Source: Clonostachys chloroleuca (lineage: Eukaryota; Ascomycota; Sordariomycetes; Hypocreales; Bionectriaceae). From it: a DNA stretch of 64,000 nt. Of the stretch, positions 1 to 11,605 are shown piece after piece; the stretch's first letter is position 1, and each line of letters begins with the position of its first letter. The translations under genes and the position numbers were made by a program. The stretch lies in contig JBANAY010000001.1 in the NCBI GenBank assembly GCA_037952775.1, positions 4,154,001-4,218,000 on the forward strand, written 5' to 3'. The notes below the pieces were generated by a model that saw only the letters and a program-made list of their open reading frames with translations, was not told where the DNA came from and made no database searches.

Positions 1-376
1 GTCACCCACCAATTCTTCCCTCAAAGGAGATGAAGCCGATAGAGATGAACAACAAGTCTACTTTAGTCTCACTCTTTCTAATAAGTGATGTAGCTGCTTC
101 AATATCCTGAAGGAGAGAGCCATCTTTCTCGATGAATTCAATTCTAGCGGCAGGATCGGTGCGCTGAAGCTCTTCAAGCAAAGGAGCCGATTTCGCTGCA
201 CTGCGACCGACGACATAAACTCGCGGAGACTTTCCCTTGGCAGCGATAACGAATTGTTTGAGTGTAGCTTCACCAATTCCGGAAGTTGCACCGATGAAGA
301 CGGCAACCATTTCATCAGGGATGAAGGCAGGAAGACTCTCGGTGTTTGAATGCTTGACTATCGTGATTGGTGCCAT
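1..376 (-). CDS. Short-chain dehydrogenase/reductase, N-terminal part only (runs off left edge)
   Basis: The ATG is at 376 on the minus strand and the frame stays open to the window edge, so only about 124 residues are visible. Residues 29-35 form the SDR cofactor motif G-A-T-S-G-I-G after a beta strand. VVGRSAAK follows, where SDRs place the second strand that selects NAD or NADP; the Arg there favours NADP (inference). A further stretch ending LLFISIG sits where the NAG motif region lies. The active-site Tyr/Lys are outside the window. Similar fungal proteins are annotated as NAD(P)-binding oxidoreductases of unknown substrate. It is divergent from the FAD oxidase at 1652. Confidence 0.8.
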
Positions 377-1651
377 CGTGCCAATTATTAGAAGCTTGAT
401 TAAAAACTTGAGTGCTGGCAGTATGTGGTATATTTTATAAGTACCGAAGATGGTGGGCAGTTAGCGGAGCAGGTGGGCTGATGAGAGTGGTGTAGATGGA
501 TGGGATCATATCGAATAAATCCGCCCGCCGATGGCTGGATTAGACGAGACTTATATTCATAAATACACCAGTTACTAGCCGGTTTGCTCTGTAATGGCGA
601 ATCATGGCGAGATCAAACCTTCCATGTTCATGTAATCATCATCCATACATACCTACATACCATAAACCTTATTAGCTACGGGCTTAGCTGAAGCTCGCTC
701 CAACAGGTGATGATTGGTAATCCGCTATCGGCCGGCGATAGTGGTCCATCGACTGCTTGACCGAAAATGGGGGCACTTGGCCATGATTCGGTCATTAGAC
801 AAGACCGAAAACACCATCAGCAGCCATCCTCGCACTTGTTACTTTTCCGAGTGCGGGACTGTCACGGATCTGACTGTTCCAAACTTGGCAATACATAGCT
901 CCGTTCCATCGGGACTCACATGCGGAGGACAAGGATTGATATGTCCGCAAATTGCCGTCAAAGTTACCGTCCAAGAATCTCCGGCACTCGAGGCAACTAC
1001 CCTACATCACATAACGAGCAAATTTTCGGGGCGATAATTATTCAGTATTGCGAATGAAAAATTAATCTGTTTAGTGCAGACACAAACAGGGCATATCTGC
1101 CTGTTGACCATTTCCCGAATCATCCGTATTGAGATGTCGTGTCTGTTAGATTGAATTTGACACTTGGTATAAAGCACAACTATCAGGGCCAACGAGTGAT
1201 GTGCACTTTTTTTCCAACTGGATGAACAAGAACAGACGACTTACGGCGATTGTTAAGCTGGCAATGAATACTAAGTACTGTCTTTTTATTTAAATTGAAC
1301 TATAATATTAACTGGCGGAGAGTGCTTCAAATCTCCAAGGAGGTAGGTGGCAGCTTTATAAGGATGAGTGTTCACTGCGCTACTTGCCTATCTCATGTAC
1401 CTAGGCATTATACAAAGTACATGTATGTAGGTAGGTGATACCCCATCACGCCAGTTGACGCCTCGAGTCACACAGTTGAGCCGCTAGCCAGATCTTAGGC
1501 GCTGATTACAGATCAATGGCGCCGAACTTGGCTCCGCAGAAGCTAGAGAGTGGCTTGACGTCTTTTTTGCTCCATCAGCCATTCTCTACAGATACCATCC
1601 CATTTAACTCTCGGGCAGACGGGGAGTCTATCATTCAAGTCTCTGTATCAT
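377..1651. other. Intergenic, divergent promoter region
   Basis: This 1.27 kb lies between the left-edge SDR (minus) and the FAD oxidase (plus). The open frames inside are short and have no recognisable protein character. Short repeats of the type gtaggtaggt/catgtatgtag occur near 1410-1440. No RNA gene or mobile element was recognised. Confidence 0.5.
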
Positions 1652-3112
1652 ATGGTTTCGAAAACTATGCCACTCATCGTTTGGCGGGAGAGTGCTGACC
1701 CGGACGTCTACGAGACTGCGCGTACAAACAGACAGTTCAATGGCGTCATCCCTGAGAGATATCCTGCCGCTATTGCATTTGCAAAGTCTGAGCAGGACAT
1801 TGCTGATGTGGTAAACACTGCCATTCAGAAAAACCACCGTGTTTCGGTCCGTGCCGGGGGGCATAGTTACGCTGCGTGGAGTCTGCGGTCTGACGCTCTG
1901 CTCCTCGATCTCGGTCAACATGTCGAAATGAAGCTCAACGAAAACAGCGGCATCGTTCGCGCATCACCAGGCGTGACAGGAGGACAGCTGAACACCTACT
2001 TATCGGCGAGGGGCCGGGCATTTTCTGTCGGGCACTGCCCTGATGTCGCTCTGGGGGGATTTCTTCTGGGCGGAGGGATGGGTTGGAACTCGAACGTGAG
2101 CTGCCTCTCCCCTCTCTTGAGACAATAGTCTAATCCGAGCTAAGAACTGGGGCTGGGCATGCGAAAGCATAGTTGCAATTGACTTGTTGACAGCAAGTGG
2201 TGAGCTCATCAAAGCAGATGAGTGCAACAACGCAGATCTGTTCTGGGCTGCCAGAGGTGGCGGGCCAGCATTCCCTGGTGTTGTGACGAGATTTCATCTT
2301 CGAACCCAGCCAGCTCCGAAGGTCATCCGCTCGTCAGTATACGTCTATCCAGCAGAGCACTACAAGGCGGCCTTCAATTGGATATTAAAGGTACCACAAA
2401 TCTCAGTATTTTGAGATATCTGCTTGTTTTGAGGCCGTGCTGACTATATCAGGTTGCCTCAAGCGTCGACCATTTGGTTGAAATAACTGCCGTTGGAAGC
2501 TATAAAGAAGGGATTCAGGATGCATGCCTTACCATCATACTTGTTGCATTTGGCGACGATGAACACGCTGTCGGTGACATCTTACAAAAGGTAGATCATT
2601 CACACCCCGCAGGTCCATTATCTCGGTCGTTCTTTGAGGGAACCAGCATCCACCGCGAATTAGAGAACAAGTACGAGGCGTACCCTATCGGCCAACGCTA
2701 CAAGGTTGACAATGCATTTCTGAGAAATGACGCTGATGTGGCTGAGCTTCTGCGGCCGTCCTTCACCACTCTACCAACCAGACAGTCGCTGGCATTATGG
2801 TCTTCTATGAGACCACGGAGCACACGGGCGTTGATTGACATGGCCCTCAGTGTCCAATCAAACCATTACTTTGCCCTCTACGCAATATGGGAGAATGAGG
2901 CTGACGACTTGGAAAATGGCGCATGGCTAGCTGGCGTAATGAACCAAGTGCAACGCCAGGCAGCGGGTGCATATCTTGGCGAACATGATTTCAAAGCTCG
3001 TGCAGCCAGATTATGGGGAAGTCAGCAATACGAGAGATTAGTGGCCATCAAGCGGAAATGGGACCCAGATCATCGAATCTGCGGGTGCCTTGGGCTGGAA
3101 GAGCTTGACTAG
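1652..3112 (+). CDS. BBE-like FAD-linked oxidoreductase, three exons
   Basis: Exons 1652-2095, 2145-2390 and 2453-3112 join in phase 0 to give about 449 aa, with introns of 49 and 62 bp (GT...AG). It belongs to the FAD-linked oxidase family with a C-terminal berberine-bridge-enzyme domain. RAGGHS (His71) is where the 8-alpha-histidyl FAD bond forms. GHCPDVALGG (Cys129) matches the second attachment site, so bicovalent FAD is plausible. The C-terminal YLGEHDF...WDPDHRICG is the typical BBE ending. Such enzymes oxidise alcohols, sugars or secondary-metabolite intermediates; the substrate cannot be told. No signal peptide is obvious at the chosen Met (1652); Met at 1667 is an alternative start. 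Confidence 0.85.
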
Positions 3113-4610
3113 CTTTCCACCAATGATGCGTACATATATGGCGGGGACTTTGGTGTACACAAGGGACTTTAGCACTTTGATGGCATTGTTCTTTGGGCAC
3201 GGGTACGGTTACCTTCCATCTCGAGTTTCGTGAGGTGAGAGGCATCGTCGGGAATGAGGCATTTGGCACAGCCATGCGATCCAAAACAGCCTCGAGGATG
3301 CCTTGCCACGCAATGATGCTCAAAGTGTAAATACCCAATATCAAATGACACCACTGATGTGCATTCGGCGTAACTCGCTGGAACCCCACCTGCAATCCCC
3401 CTAGATAAGTGCTCAGGTGAGCTGAAGCGAAAGTGCTGAACTTGGGTGTTGATGCTGTCCTAGAAAAGAACCAAGAAAAACTACACTGCAGGCTAATTTT
3501 GGCAAAACTATTCGTTGCTAATTATATCATGCTCGGTATTCATACATGTAAGTTGGTCGGTTGGCTATATTTAGGACCAACACTCTAGGACTAGGTGAAT
3601 ATCAACGTATATATGGCGTGGGAAGGGCCTCAACCTCCCATCTCTTTCATGTCCCTGTGGCCAAAACTACGTCCAGTCCGTTACTCTCGCCCTCCAAGAT
3701 GCCGTACAAAGTGCAGCTCTGGACTCGGCCCGCGATGTCGCCTTCGTGAGTTCTGCCAACGCGCGGCAGCACGCGGGGTTATCCACCAACCCCGAGATAT
3801 CCCTCGTTCGCATCTCTCTCGCGCACTCGACCCCTCCTTTTTCGACACGCCCCGAGGTCTCCGAGTCTCGCCTCGTGCGCACAGCTTCTGTCTCGGTGGG
3901 CCGCTCACACAACGGTGAGAAGGCGTCCTCCTGCCTTGCATTATCCCGCCCCATTCACCACTCCGGTTTTGACAAGCGTGCTGCATGTCTGATCATGTGT
4001 CGGGCCATCATTCACCACTCACTGGACGCTGGGGGCGACAGGGAAATTATCGCCACCCTGAATTGGCTTCCCTTTCCCTAATTTGTGGTCGGTGTAGAGG
4101 TCGTTTCTGGGATATCGCCTCCCTTTGCGTCCCTGATTCCCTGGGTGTCCCAAAGGTCTCAGCTCGCGCTACGGCAGCATTCCCTGCTTTCCTGATGCTA
4201 TCATGGGCCAGGGATGATGGGAAGTTCCTTTCGGCACGACGAGATCAACATGTTGCCAAGCCCTTTTTGCATTAATCACAACAACAGGGACGAGAGATCG
4301 GACCGCCCTGATTGGGCTGCGCAGCACAAGATGAACCCTACACTTTCTCACAAAAGGGACGAGTCGGCATGCACTCCCCGTGCATTTCTGGACGCTGGAT
4401 ATCTTCTGTTTTTGCCCCCAGGCTTCACGCTGACGGATGCCCCAAGAGCTCAGATCCAGGCTACGCAACAATGGCTTCGGCAGATTATTACTCAGTCTCT
4501 CCACCCTCAGACGATAATTTCGTATCGTCGTGTTCTGCGGGCAAGATGAGCTCAGCATATCAGCCTCGCCCAAAGAGCCCCCTCGCATTCAAACTAACAC
4601 AGGATTGGGC
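3113..4610. other. Intergenic, no supported gene
   Basis: About 1.5 kb separates the FAD oxidase from the C2H2 gene. Several overlapping open frames exist on both strands but they lack domain character and look like chance. The last 140 bases (from ATG 4471) may be additional coding sequence of the next gene if the C-run at 4578-4582 is one base too short (see findings). Confidence 0.5.
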
Positions 4611-6395
4611 ATGTCAGAACCATCCAGCCCGTAAGTTGCATCGCCACTCCACGCTGAGGGGATAGGGACGATAGATGGCTAATCGCGAAAACTCAGCAGT
4701 ATCGCCCTATCGCTTTCTTCAAGTGAGAAATCCAGGATGGTGGCAATCATGGCCATAGAGCTGCTGGCTTTTGAGGGCAAGCTGCACAGCGGGCGCACGA
4801 ACTGGGCCTGTCCCTTCGACTTTTGCAAGGAGAACTTCCCGACAGCAAAACTCTTGATGCGGCACGTACCTTTTTGCGAGCACTTTGCTAGCCAGAGGGT
4901 TTTCTGCAACATGTGCTGCACGTACGACTGCTTGGAAACCCACGAGCTTCCAAGCTCATCGTCCCTCTCGACTCAAAAGAGGGCTCTACGCAAATTCGCT
5001 AAAATCTTTACGCGCTCGAGATCGCCGCTTCCGCAATCCCCAGAGCCTGAGGAGACACAGAGGATATCCAGCCCGCAGAGCCGGGCTAACACCGTCAGCC
5101 CAAGTTCCAGCATGAGCGGCAAGTCAGCCGCGATGGGGTCTTTTATTGAATCGCCAAGACAGATCAAAATGCAGTCGCCGTCTCCGGTTAACAGCCCAGA
5201 CTTGCCCTCTCAGATTAGCGAAATGGGCGGGAACCCAATCTCAGAGCTTGACGACTCGCTGATTCCGCAAGAGCTGCCTGATCCCGTGCATCAGCCACAG
5301 ATGTTGCCCAATATTGGAATTGGGCCAGATCAGGATGCTTGCAATCAATCGATACAGCATGATATTTCAGGATTTCAGCCCTTGCTACATGATACGACTA
5401 CAAACATAGATATAAATATGGAAGACGAGCTACTAGGCTTCAATCCATTCAATGAATCTTACTTCTCGACTCCCTTCGCTCATCATGATGCCGGCAAAGA
5501 AACGCCAGCCCAGAATTTTGGATCCCAGGAAGGTCAGGTAGATGCGAATTTCATGTACCAAAACACAGTGTCAGAATTTTCCACGGAGCTCAGCACGAGG
5601 CAATTACCAAATGCTCTCTTGCTAGACACCGGATCTTTGGAGAGAAACCACCAGACTGGTTCCCAAGATTCCTCAGCGCCCAACAACTCCCTTCCTGATG
5701 TTGGCTCTCAGCCGCCAGTCGGCAACAAGATGCCTCAAAGGCCGCACATCTCTATTCAGGTGAACCAGCTCTCAGGTAATCCTTGGCCCTTGCCGCTCTC
5801 AGCAAAGTCGTCGCCGTGGTCGGCATCTCAATCTTCATCATCTCACCCTTCATCATCTCATCCGTCCTCGGCAACTTCCCTCTCACCATTCACCCCAATT
5901 TCTCGCAGAGCTCACCAATTCAACCCAAGCCTGGAGTCCCCCATCACACCTGTTGAGCAGGACGCCCAAGTCTTCAAGTGTCCTCATTGTGACTATATCA
6001 CCACGGGGGAGAAGACGGGAAGTTACCCCACCTACTTCAAGAAACATCTAGAGACACATGCCGACAACAAGTTCCCCTGCCCCGGTTGCAAGAAGTCATT
6101 TACACGCAAGGATAATATGAATGTGCATATGAGAGGCTACTGCTCGAGTTTGCGAGCTGTCGGGACTGAATTTTCCTCGTTGCAGGTAACTAACGGGCTC
6201 CTCGCGCCGTTACCTAATCTTAATGAGGGTCTTCCAACTAATGTGAAGGATAGAAAGTTGAAGTTGGTGAGGCAACCGAGGACTCGCAGGAGGGGCCGTC
6301 GGGACGGTGTACAGGCTGTCTCTGAGGCATCTTCGCGAAATTCAAGAATCTATGGAAGAAAGAAGATAGCATTTCCGCAGAATCAGGCTCAATGA
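4611..6395 (+). CDS. C2H2 zinc-finger protein, putative DNA-binding
   Basis: In the sequence as given, ATG 4611 opens a 20-base exon to 4630. A GTAAGT...CAG intron spans 4631-4696, and exon 2 runs to 6395, joining in frame to give about 572 aa. The long frame alone starts at Met 4737. An N-terminal Cys/His cluster (CPFDFC...HVPFC, then CNMCC) is followed by a long Ser/Pro/Gln-rich region, including a small SSSHPSS repeat near 5835-5875. A C-terminal finger pair follows: CPHC...H...H, then CPGC with FTRKDNMNVH and a Cys as last ligand. A basic tail (RQPRTRRRGRR) could be nuclear-localising. A poly(A)-like aataaa overlaps the stop. Target genes are unknown. Confidence 0.75.
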
Positions 6396-7925
6396 ATAAA
6401 GAAGAAAAAAAGTTAATTACAAAATAAGCCCACCACTTGCCCCATGACTGAACATTGTAGCAGATTGATACGTTCTATATTAATTGGAATAATGGCCATG
6501 ACGAGAGAGAGTATTGTCAACATAGATAGAGCCAGGATCGTAGAGAGACGGTTCGGCGTGACCGAAAGAAAAGGCCAAATATCATCACGTAGTGTTCAGT
6601 CTAAGGAAGAAGTGCCACATTACTTACGGCTACTCTGTGGAAAATGCTTTACGGCTTAGTCCAGTATTCCGTCGCCCAGGATGATGGAGGACGGTTCGCA
6701 TAATCTGAAACCAACTGCCTTCCTCTTCCTCCATCTATCAGGCGTTCATACGACATCGAGGTGGCAAATGTGTGCGTTAGGGAAGTATGTTTCATTGATT
6801 CCAGGTGAAGCCCACCTCACACCCTACTACGGATTCTTCGGAAGGAGGTTCAAATTCACATATGCTCTTCGTCCCAGGGATTCAGGGCACAAGTCTGATG
6901 CGATGAAGGCAAAGCGATACTCGCCTCACCTAGTTCCTGATGACTTTCCCTAGTCTCATTCCCTGATAGAGATATGAAGTTTCAACAACAAGTTTTAGGT
7001 ATCTTGAAATTACTAATCATACCTATGTCGTAATCACATGTGACCATTGAATTGTTTGACCAAGGAGTGAATCGTATTTAATTATGAGGGAGCTACTTCT
7101 CTTGATGTCTTTTTCTATCAAAAACCAACATTCTAGACTACAAGGGTAATCAGTCAGGCGAGCCAAGGAGAATCCTACTCTCTGGCATTTTCTTAACCCA
7201 TCAACTCATAATTCCTCTTCTCTCTTACAGAAAATGAACTTTAACAGGTTAGATACTTGATTATTAGTTTAGTCGATACCGTAATTTAACATAGTTCGAC
7301 ATAGGGATAAAAGTACGACCACCCCGCTCACCGAACAAAATCTCAATGGTGTTTCGTCAAAGTCCAATCTAGGGCACTATCTCGCAAAGGATCAAAACTT
7401 TGAAAAGGTGTCACAAGGCCTGACGACTAAGGGGAGAGATTCTGCGAATTATCTCTCTCAATGGCAGAAGAATTTTGATGGTTCCAAATAATGGACATGC
7501 ATTTTTGCAAAGGTAATGGCAGCTTTCACTAGGAGCAGGAAACATTTGAGCTAATTAAGAGAAAATGGCAGGATTGGACGGGACTTCCAACTGCGAATGG
7601 GCGAGATGAGCCCTTTTCCATGGCAATAATGCACCAAGCCCGAAAACTCGGCAGTCGTGACGTGTTTCTTGGATCTGGTATCGGCAGACTTGTGGCCAAA
7701 GCACAGACAGCAAGAAGTGGCGGGATACACTTTAGTCTTTAATGAATAGTCATCTTCTTAGATATACGCAAATAGGCAGATGGAATATAATAGCAAACCA
7801 GCCATCCAGTCCATTGAAGTATATTACCACGTGCAAAGAGTGATGGTTTAGAACAATTGCCGTCTATCAGGCACTCAGAGCCCAGCAGGTGCAGAGATTT
7901 GACGTGCCACTCGGATCGCCTTTGC
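6396..7925. other. Intergenic between convergent genes, no supported gene
   Basis: This 1.5 kb lies between the ends of the C2H2 gene (plus) and the carboxylesterase (minus). It is A/T-leaning. The short frames at 6444-6953 and 7739-8122 have no protein-like composition, and the latter overlaps the esterase antisense. Nothing else was recognised. Confidence 0.5.
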
Positions 7926-9623
7926 TTAATGCTCATGAGCAACCAAATCTTTCTGTGCCTGCCATATGGCGTTCCACACTTCCATCCCCCGTTGCCATAA
8001 ATCATCCTTGTGGCCCTGATGCACCTTGCCGTCGGGGTCCAACCATAGCAAATGATCCTCGCCCGATTTCGTATGCCCCCAATCGACGCTCTTGCCATAT
8101 AGGAACTGCCCAAATGGCGCAATGAAGTCCTTGGTCACATTCTTGTCCTCTTCCGTAAAGTCCTGCCTCCAGCCCGACGCCCACCAGATCTGCGTGTCAG
8201 CAGCATGGAACACTCCCAGTTCTGGTCGGAGCCACGCATCAAGAGCCTTCGCCCTCCACGAGATTCGGTACCGGTGAACCCTCTCAGCCGGCAAAGGTCG
8301 CACATTCTCCCCCGACGGAGGATTCAACAGCAGGTGAGCGAACCCCCGGGTCGACGCGTGGACCTGCCCATCGGCCACGATCTGCCCGAAAATCTCCGCA
8401 TACGTCTCGGGCTTGTCGTTGGCCGACCTGGGCTCCGGTACGGCATACAATGGCAGTAAAGCATCGCATACGACCTTGGGGTAGTAGTTCTCCAGCTCCA
8501 CCTGGAGGCTCTCTCGTGAGTTGGGCGGATTCGTGATCTTGTAGAGCTCCTTCTCGTCGCTGACCTCTCCCAACAGAACGGAGGTGCCGTTATCGTGCAG
8601 AAGTGTGGTGTATGATCCAGAATGCAGTGACGACAGAAAGGTAGGAGGGATGAAGTCGTCGTCGGTGCTGGCTCGGAATGTGTGTAGCTTGAGCTTGAAG
8701 AGGGTATCGACCAAGTCTTTTGAGGAGATCTGTCGAAGTTTCGACAGCTTCTCCTCTGGATTTTCCGTCGCGGATATGCCGAATAGGGAGCAAAGGTCGT
8801 TAAACTGGCCCGTGAGCGTCTCCGAGTCTGTGGCACTCGGCTGGATCGCCACGGCATTCGACCACAGATAGATCCTTCGTATGAGTCGCTGGGAGGCGGG
8901 CAAGCGAGCGTCGTAGTATAGTTGATAGAATGCGGAATTGGCGCCGGCTGATAGCCCGCCCACTGAGATGTTGCCTGGGTTGCCACCGAAATCCGATATG
9001 TACTGGGCCACCCATTCCAAAGCGCACCGCTGGTCCCAGAACCCGTAGTTTCCAGCGGCAGGGTCTTCGCCGACCGAGCTCAGATCCTTGCCTCCGAGAA
9101 AGCCAAATACGTTCAGGCGGTAGGTGGGTGAGACGATGATACGAGGAGCAGCTTCATTGAGGAGGTCTACTGGGTCATTCTCATGTTTCTGATTGGCGTT
9201 TCCAACTTGCAACCAGCCTCCGTGGAGGAAGAATTGAACTGGCCATCCGCCTTCCGGAGGGACTCCAGTAGGCACCCAGATGTTGAGGTATAAGCAGTCT
9301 TCGTTCTCCACGTTCACAACGGGTGGTGCGGCATTTGAATTAGGGAGAGAAGCAGCGCCGTGGGTGTATACAGGCTGGGGGCAGATTGGGCCGAACTGAG
9401 AGTAGTCTCCTGGCTCTCCTGAGGCAGAAGTGAACGAGAATTCAGAAGGCAGCTTTTGGGTTCGCCTCCATCGCAGCCGCCCAATAGGTGGCAATGCATA
9501 TGGGATCTTGGTGAAGCGGTAGAGGATGGGCTTTCCCGAGACGTCTCGCTGCTCAATCCCCAACAGGCGACCATGCGGGGTCTCTAGTACGTACGGATGG
9601 GTGGTTGCCTGTGTTGGCCGCAT
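7926..9623 (-). CDS. Type-B carboxylesterase/lipase, intronless
   Basis: A 565-aa single-exon protein of the carboxylesterase type-B (alpha/beta hydrolase) family, the usual length. The oxyanion-hole motif is LHGGW (His134-Gly136). The family signature EDCLYLNIWVP lies at about 108-118. The nucleophile elbow is G-L-S-A-G with Ser225. The acidic residue is probably in GEVSDEKE, and the His in GVFHAAD in the C-terminal third. No signal peptide or GPI-type tail is visible, so a cytosolic location is inferred, unlike secreted fungal lipases. It hydrolyses carboxylic esters, substrate unknown. It is convergent with the C2H2 gene. Confidence 0.9.
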   Translation of the reverse strand: MRPTQATTHPYVLETPHGRLLGIEQRDVSGKPILYRFTKIPYALPPIGRLRWRRTQKLPSEFSFTSASGEPGDYSQFGPICPQPVYTHGAASLPNSNAAPPVVNVENEDCLYLNIWVPTGVPPEGGWPVQFFLHGGWLQVGNANQKHENDPVDLLNEAAPRIIVSPTYRLNVFGFLGGKDLSSVGEDPAAGNYGFWDQRCALEWVAQYISDFGGNPGNISVGGLSAGANSAFYQLYYDARLPASQRLIRRIYLWSNAVAIQPSATDSETLTGQFNDLCSLFGISATENPEEKLSKLRQISSKDLVDTLFKLKLHTFRASTDDDFIPPTFLSSLHSGSYTTLLHDNGTSVLLGEVSDEKELYKITNPPNSRESLQVELENYYPKVVCDALLPLYAVPEPRSANDKPETYAEIFGQIVADGQVHASTRGFAHLLLNPPSGENVRPLPAERVHRYRISWRAKALDAWLRPELGVFHAADTQIWWASGWRQDFTEEDKNVTKDFIAPFGQFLYGKSVDWGHTKSGEDHLLWLDPDGKVHQGHKDDLWQRGMEVWNAIWQAQKDLVAHEH

Positions 9624-10201
9624 TCTGAGCAGAAACCTTGGGTTTGTGTCTTAACTGTTGCTGGATGAGATATCAAGGGTCAGACCGGTTGCAGTTCGTA
9701 TGTCCCAGCACCACAAAGAGAGGAGCGATGGCGCAAGAGTTGAAGTCATCGATCTTAATGGTGGTGGACAATGAGGAGGGTGGGCCCGGTACCATTTTCT
9801 GGCTTCCGGGCTTGCAACAAAACAATGGATTAGAGAGGCTTTGAGCCGGGAATTATTTCCGGTCTTGCATAAGGCCTGCAGAAATATAAGAATGTCCATC
9901 TCTCTTTGAGGTGTTCAAAGTAAGGATCTAGATGTTTTAGAAAGAGAATACGTGAGGTGTCGCCGCTTATTTGGAGGGAGCTCAGGCTCGACGAGCACAG
10001 AGCCGTGTTACCAATGCTGGAAGTGAATCTGAGATCTAGCCTAATCCATGCTTCTTAGAAGAGCACTCTACTCACGAACCATTCTATTTATGCAGGATAA
10101 GCAGCTATCTAACGGTTGGCATTCAAGTCAATAGAGATGCCTAACATCCCCGACCCGGCGGCGAAAGCCCAGACTGTACAACATCAGAAGCCATTGCCAG
10201 G
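9624..10201. other. Upstream region of the esterase; no gene recognised
   Basis: About 580 bases contain the esterase promoter (minus strand) and the decayed downstream part of the truncated permease. On the minus strand, bases 10130-10200 may still be degenerate permease sequence (see that entry). Confidence 0.4.
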
Positions 10202-10617
10202 TCAGTTGCGGATCAGACAAAATATAAAGCCAAATGCATCGCGTGCAACACGGCCGAAAAGGAGCTGGACAGCATCGTCGATGCCATAGACTTCTCGGTG
10301 ACGTAGCTTGAATACGCCAACTACCCACGCAGTCCAGGTCACAATGCCGATGACGACAGATAGGAGAATAACCCCCGGGATGAGGCCTACATCATTAAAG
10401 GCAGCCAGGAGAGCGAGGACGCCGAGGCCGATCTGGATCTTCATCATGGAAACGGCGGATCCAATCCATCCGACCTAGATGCGATATCAGTTGGGCAAGT
10501 GTGGAAGATTTCCCAAGAAAGGCTCACATTTCGACAGTCAGGACCGTCTTCGCTGATTTCGCCAAAGACGGGATCATGGGCAATCTCGTTGCTGTCGTGG
10601 ATGCCCTGCGAGGGCAT
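10202..10617 (-). pseudogene. Truncated amino-acid permease (AAAP/Aa_trans type), N-terminal part
   Basis: Exon 1 is 10528-10617 (30 codons), the intron is 10475-10527 (53 bp, gtgagc...ctag) and exon 2 is 10474-10202, ending in TGA after about 120 aa in total. The start and splice sites are intact. The product has the hydrophilic N-terminus and first two hydrophobic segments of a fungal neutral amino-acid permease: SMMKIQIGLGVLALLAAF, then GLIPGVILLSVVIGIVTWTAWVVG, then FKLRH and a DAVQLLFG-type loop. Family members have around 10-11 membrane helices and 450 or more residues, so most of the transporter is absent. The sequence past the stop faintly resembles the next helix out of frame. A decayed or deleted gene is the best reading. 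Confidence 0.65.
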
Positions 10618-11605
10618 GGTTGAGAGAGCCTCTGGATCAGTCTTTTTTTTTCATTCAAGGCGGACATGTTCTAGATGGCGCGTGGTATGGAGTGCGATGG
10701 AGAGAGATAGAGAGCATGTTCATGGCATTGATATATTCTAGTCTATCTCAACTAAACGGCCTGGCCATGGCCATGGCTCGTACTGTAGTGACTCTTGATA
10801 GGCCAAAGTCTGGGGAAACCATGTGGGTGAAGAACTTAATGGTTTGAACTTCCGTATACTTCCTGGCTCATCGCGGGGAGCATGGCTCCAGCCGGGGCCG
10901 CCAGGAATCTAGTTCCTGGGGAAGGCTAATGAGTTGGACAAGGCCCAAGACCTCGGCAACAACACCTGCTTGCAACAGGTAAACGTCAGTCTCGGCATTG
11001 GTAGCCAATTGGCAGGGTCGAGGGATCTGCTCGCCTGGGGGAACGGATAACGCTTATTGTGCGGACAGAGAAGTAAAGCTTCAGCTCTTGTTTACAAGGT
11101 CAACGTCAACGGTATTGACTCGGCAAATCAACCAATGACGGCGAGTCCCAAAATGCTGATTCCACCTCACCAGATGGCTCATAGCCAGCCATAGGTTTGG
11201 AGGGCGGGTCTACCATTAGTCCCCTCCTTGGGTAGGGAGTAGGGAGTAAGGAGTAATCACATAGGGAGCATGGCGTATGGCGTAGGGCGTAAGGCGCGGG
11301 AAGTGAAACGCCGGAATCCACTTACCGGGCCTATGAACACACCGAGGGTGTCAATAGTAAAGATAAAGTCTTGTTGAGGCTGTCTTAGTCTGTTCTGAGT
11401 CTCCCTGCAAGGCTTCAACATGTTGCAAAACATGTAGTTCTTATTTTTAATTTAAAGGTATTGAGATCATGCGGATGAGATATTTGGAGTATAAAATTAA
11501 AAACAGCAATGAAAGATGCCCTACTCAACATCTCAATACAGTGAATAATATTCAAACCATAAGAGAGCTTTGGCCAGATATTGCTTCTATTTTTACTGCA
11601 TTTAA
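10618..11605. other. Intergenic with short imperfect tandem repeats
   Basis: No gene is supported in this 1 kb. Near 11231-11300 there is a low-complexity stretch of short related units (agggagtaggg, gtaaggagtaa, then gcgtatggcgtagggcgtaaggcg). The rest is unremarkable. Confidence 0.45.

Noticed and set aside
7739..8122. A 127-codon minus-strand frame overlapping the carboxylesterase end
   Set aside because: It lies in another frame over the esterase coding sequence and has no domain or start context.
8324..8986. A 220-codon frame within the esterase
   Set aside because: The composition (Ser/Thr/Arg/Pro-rich) is what a shifted frame of a G/C-rich gene gives.
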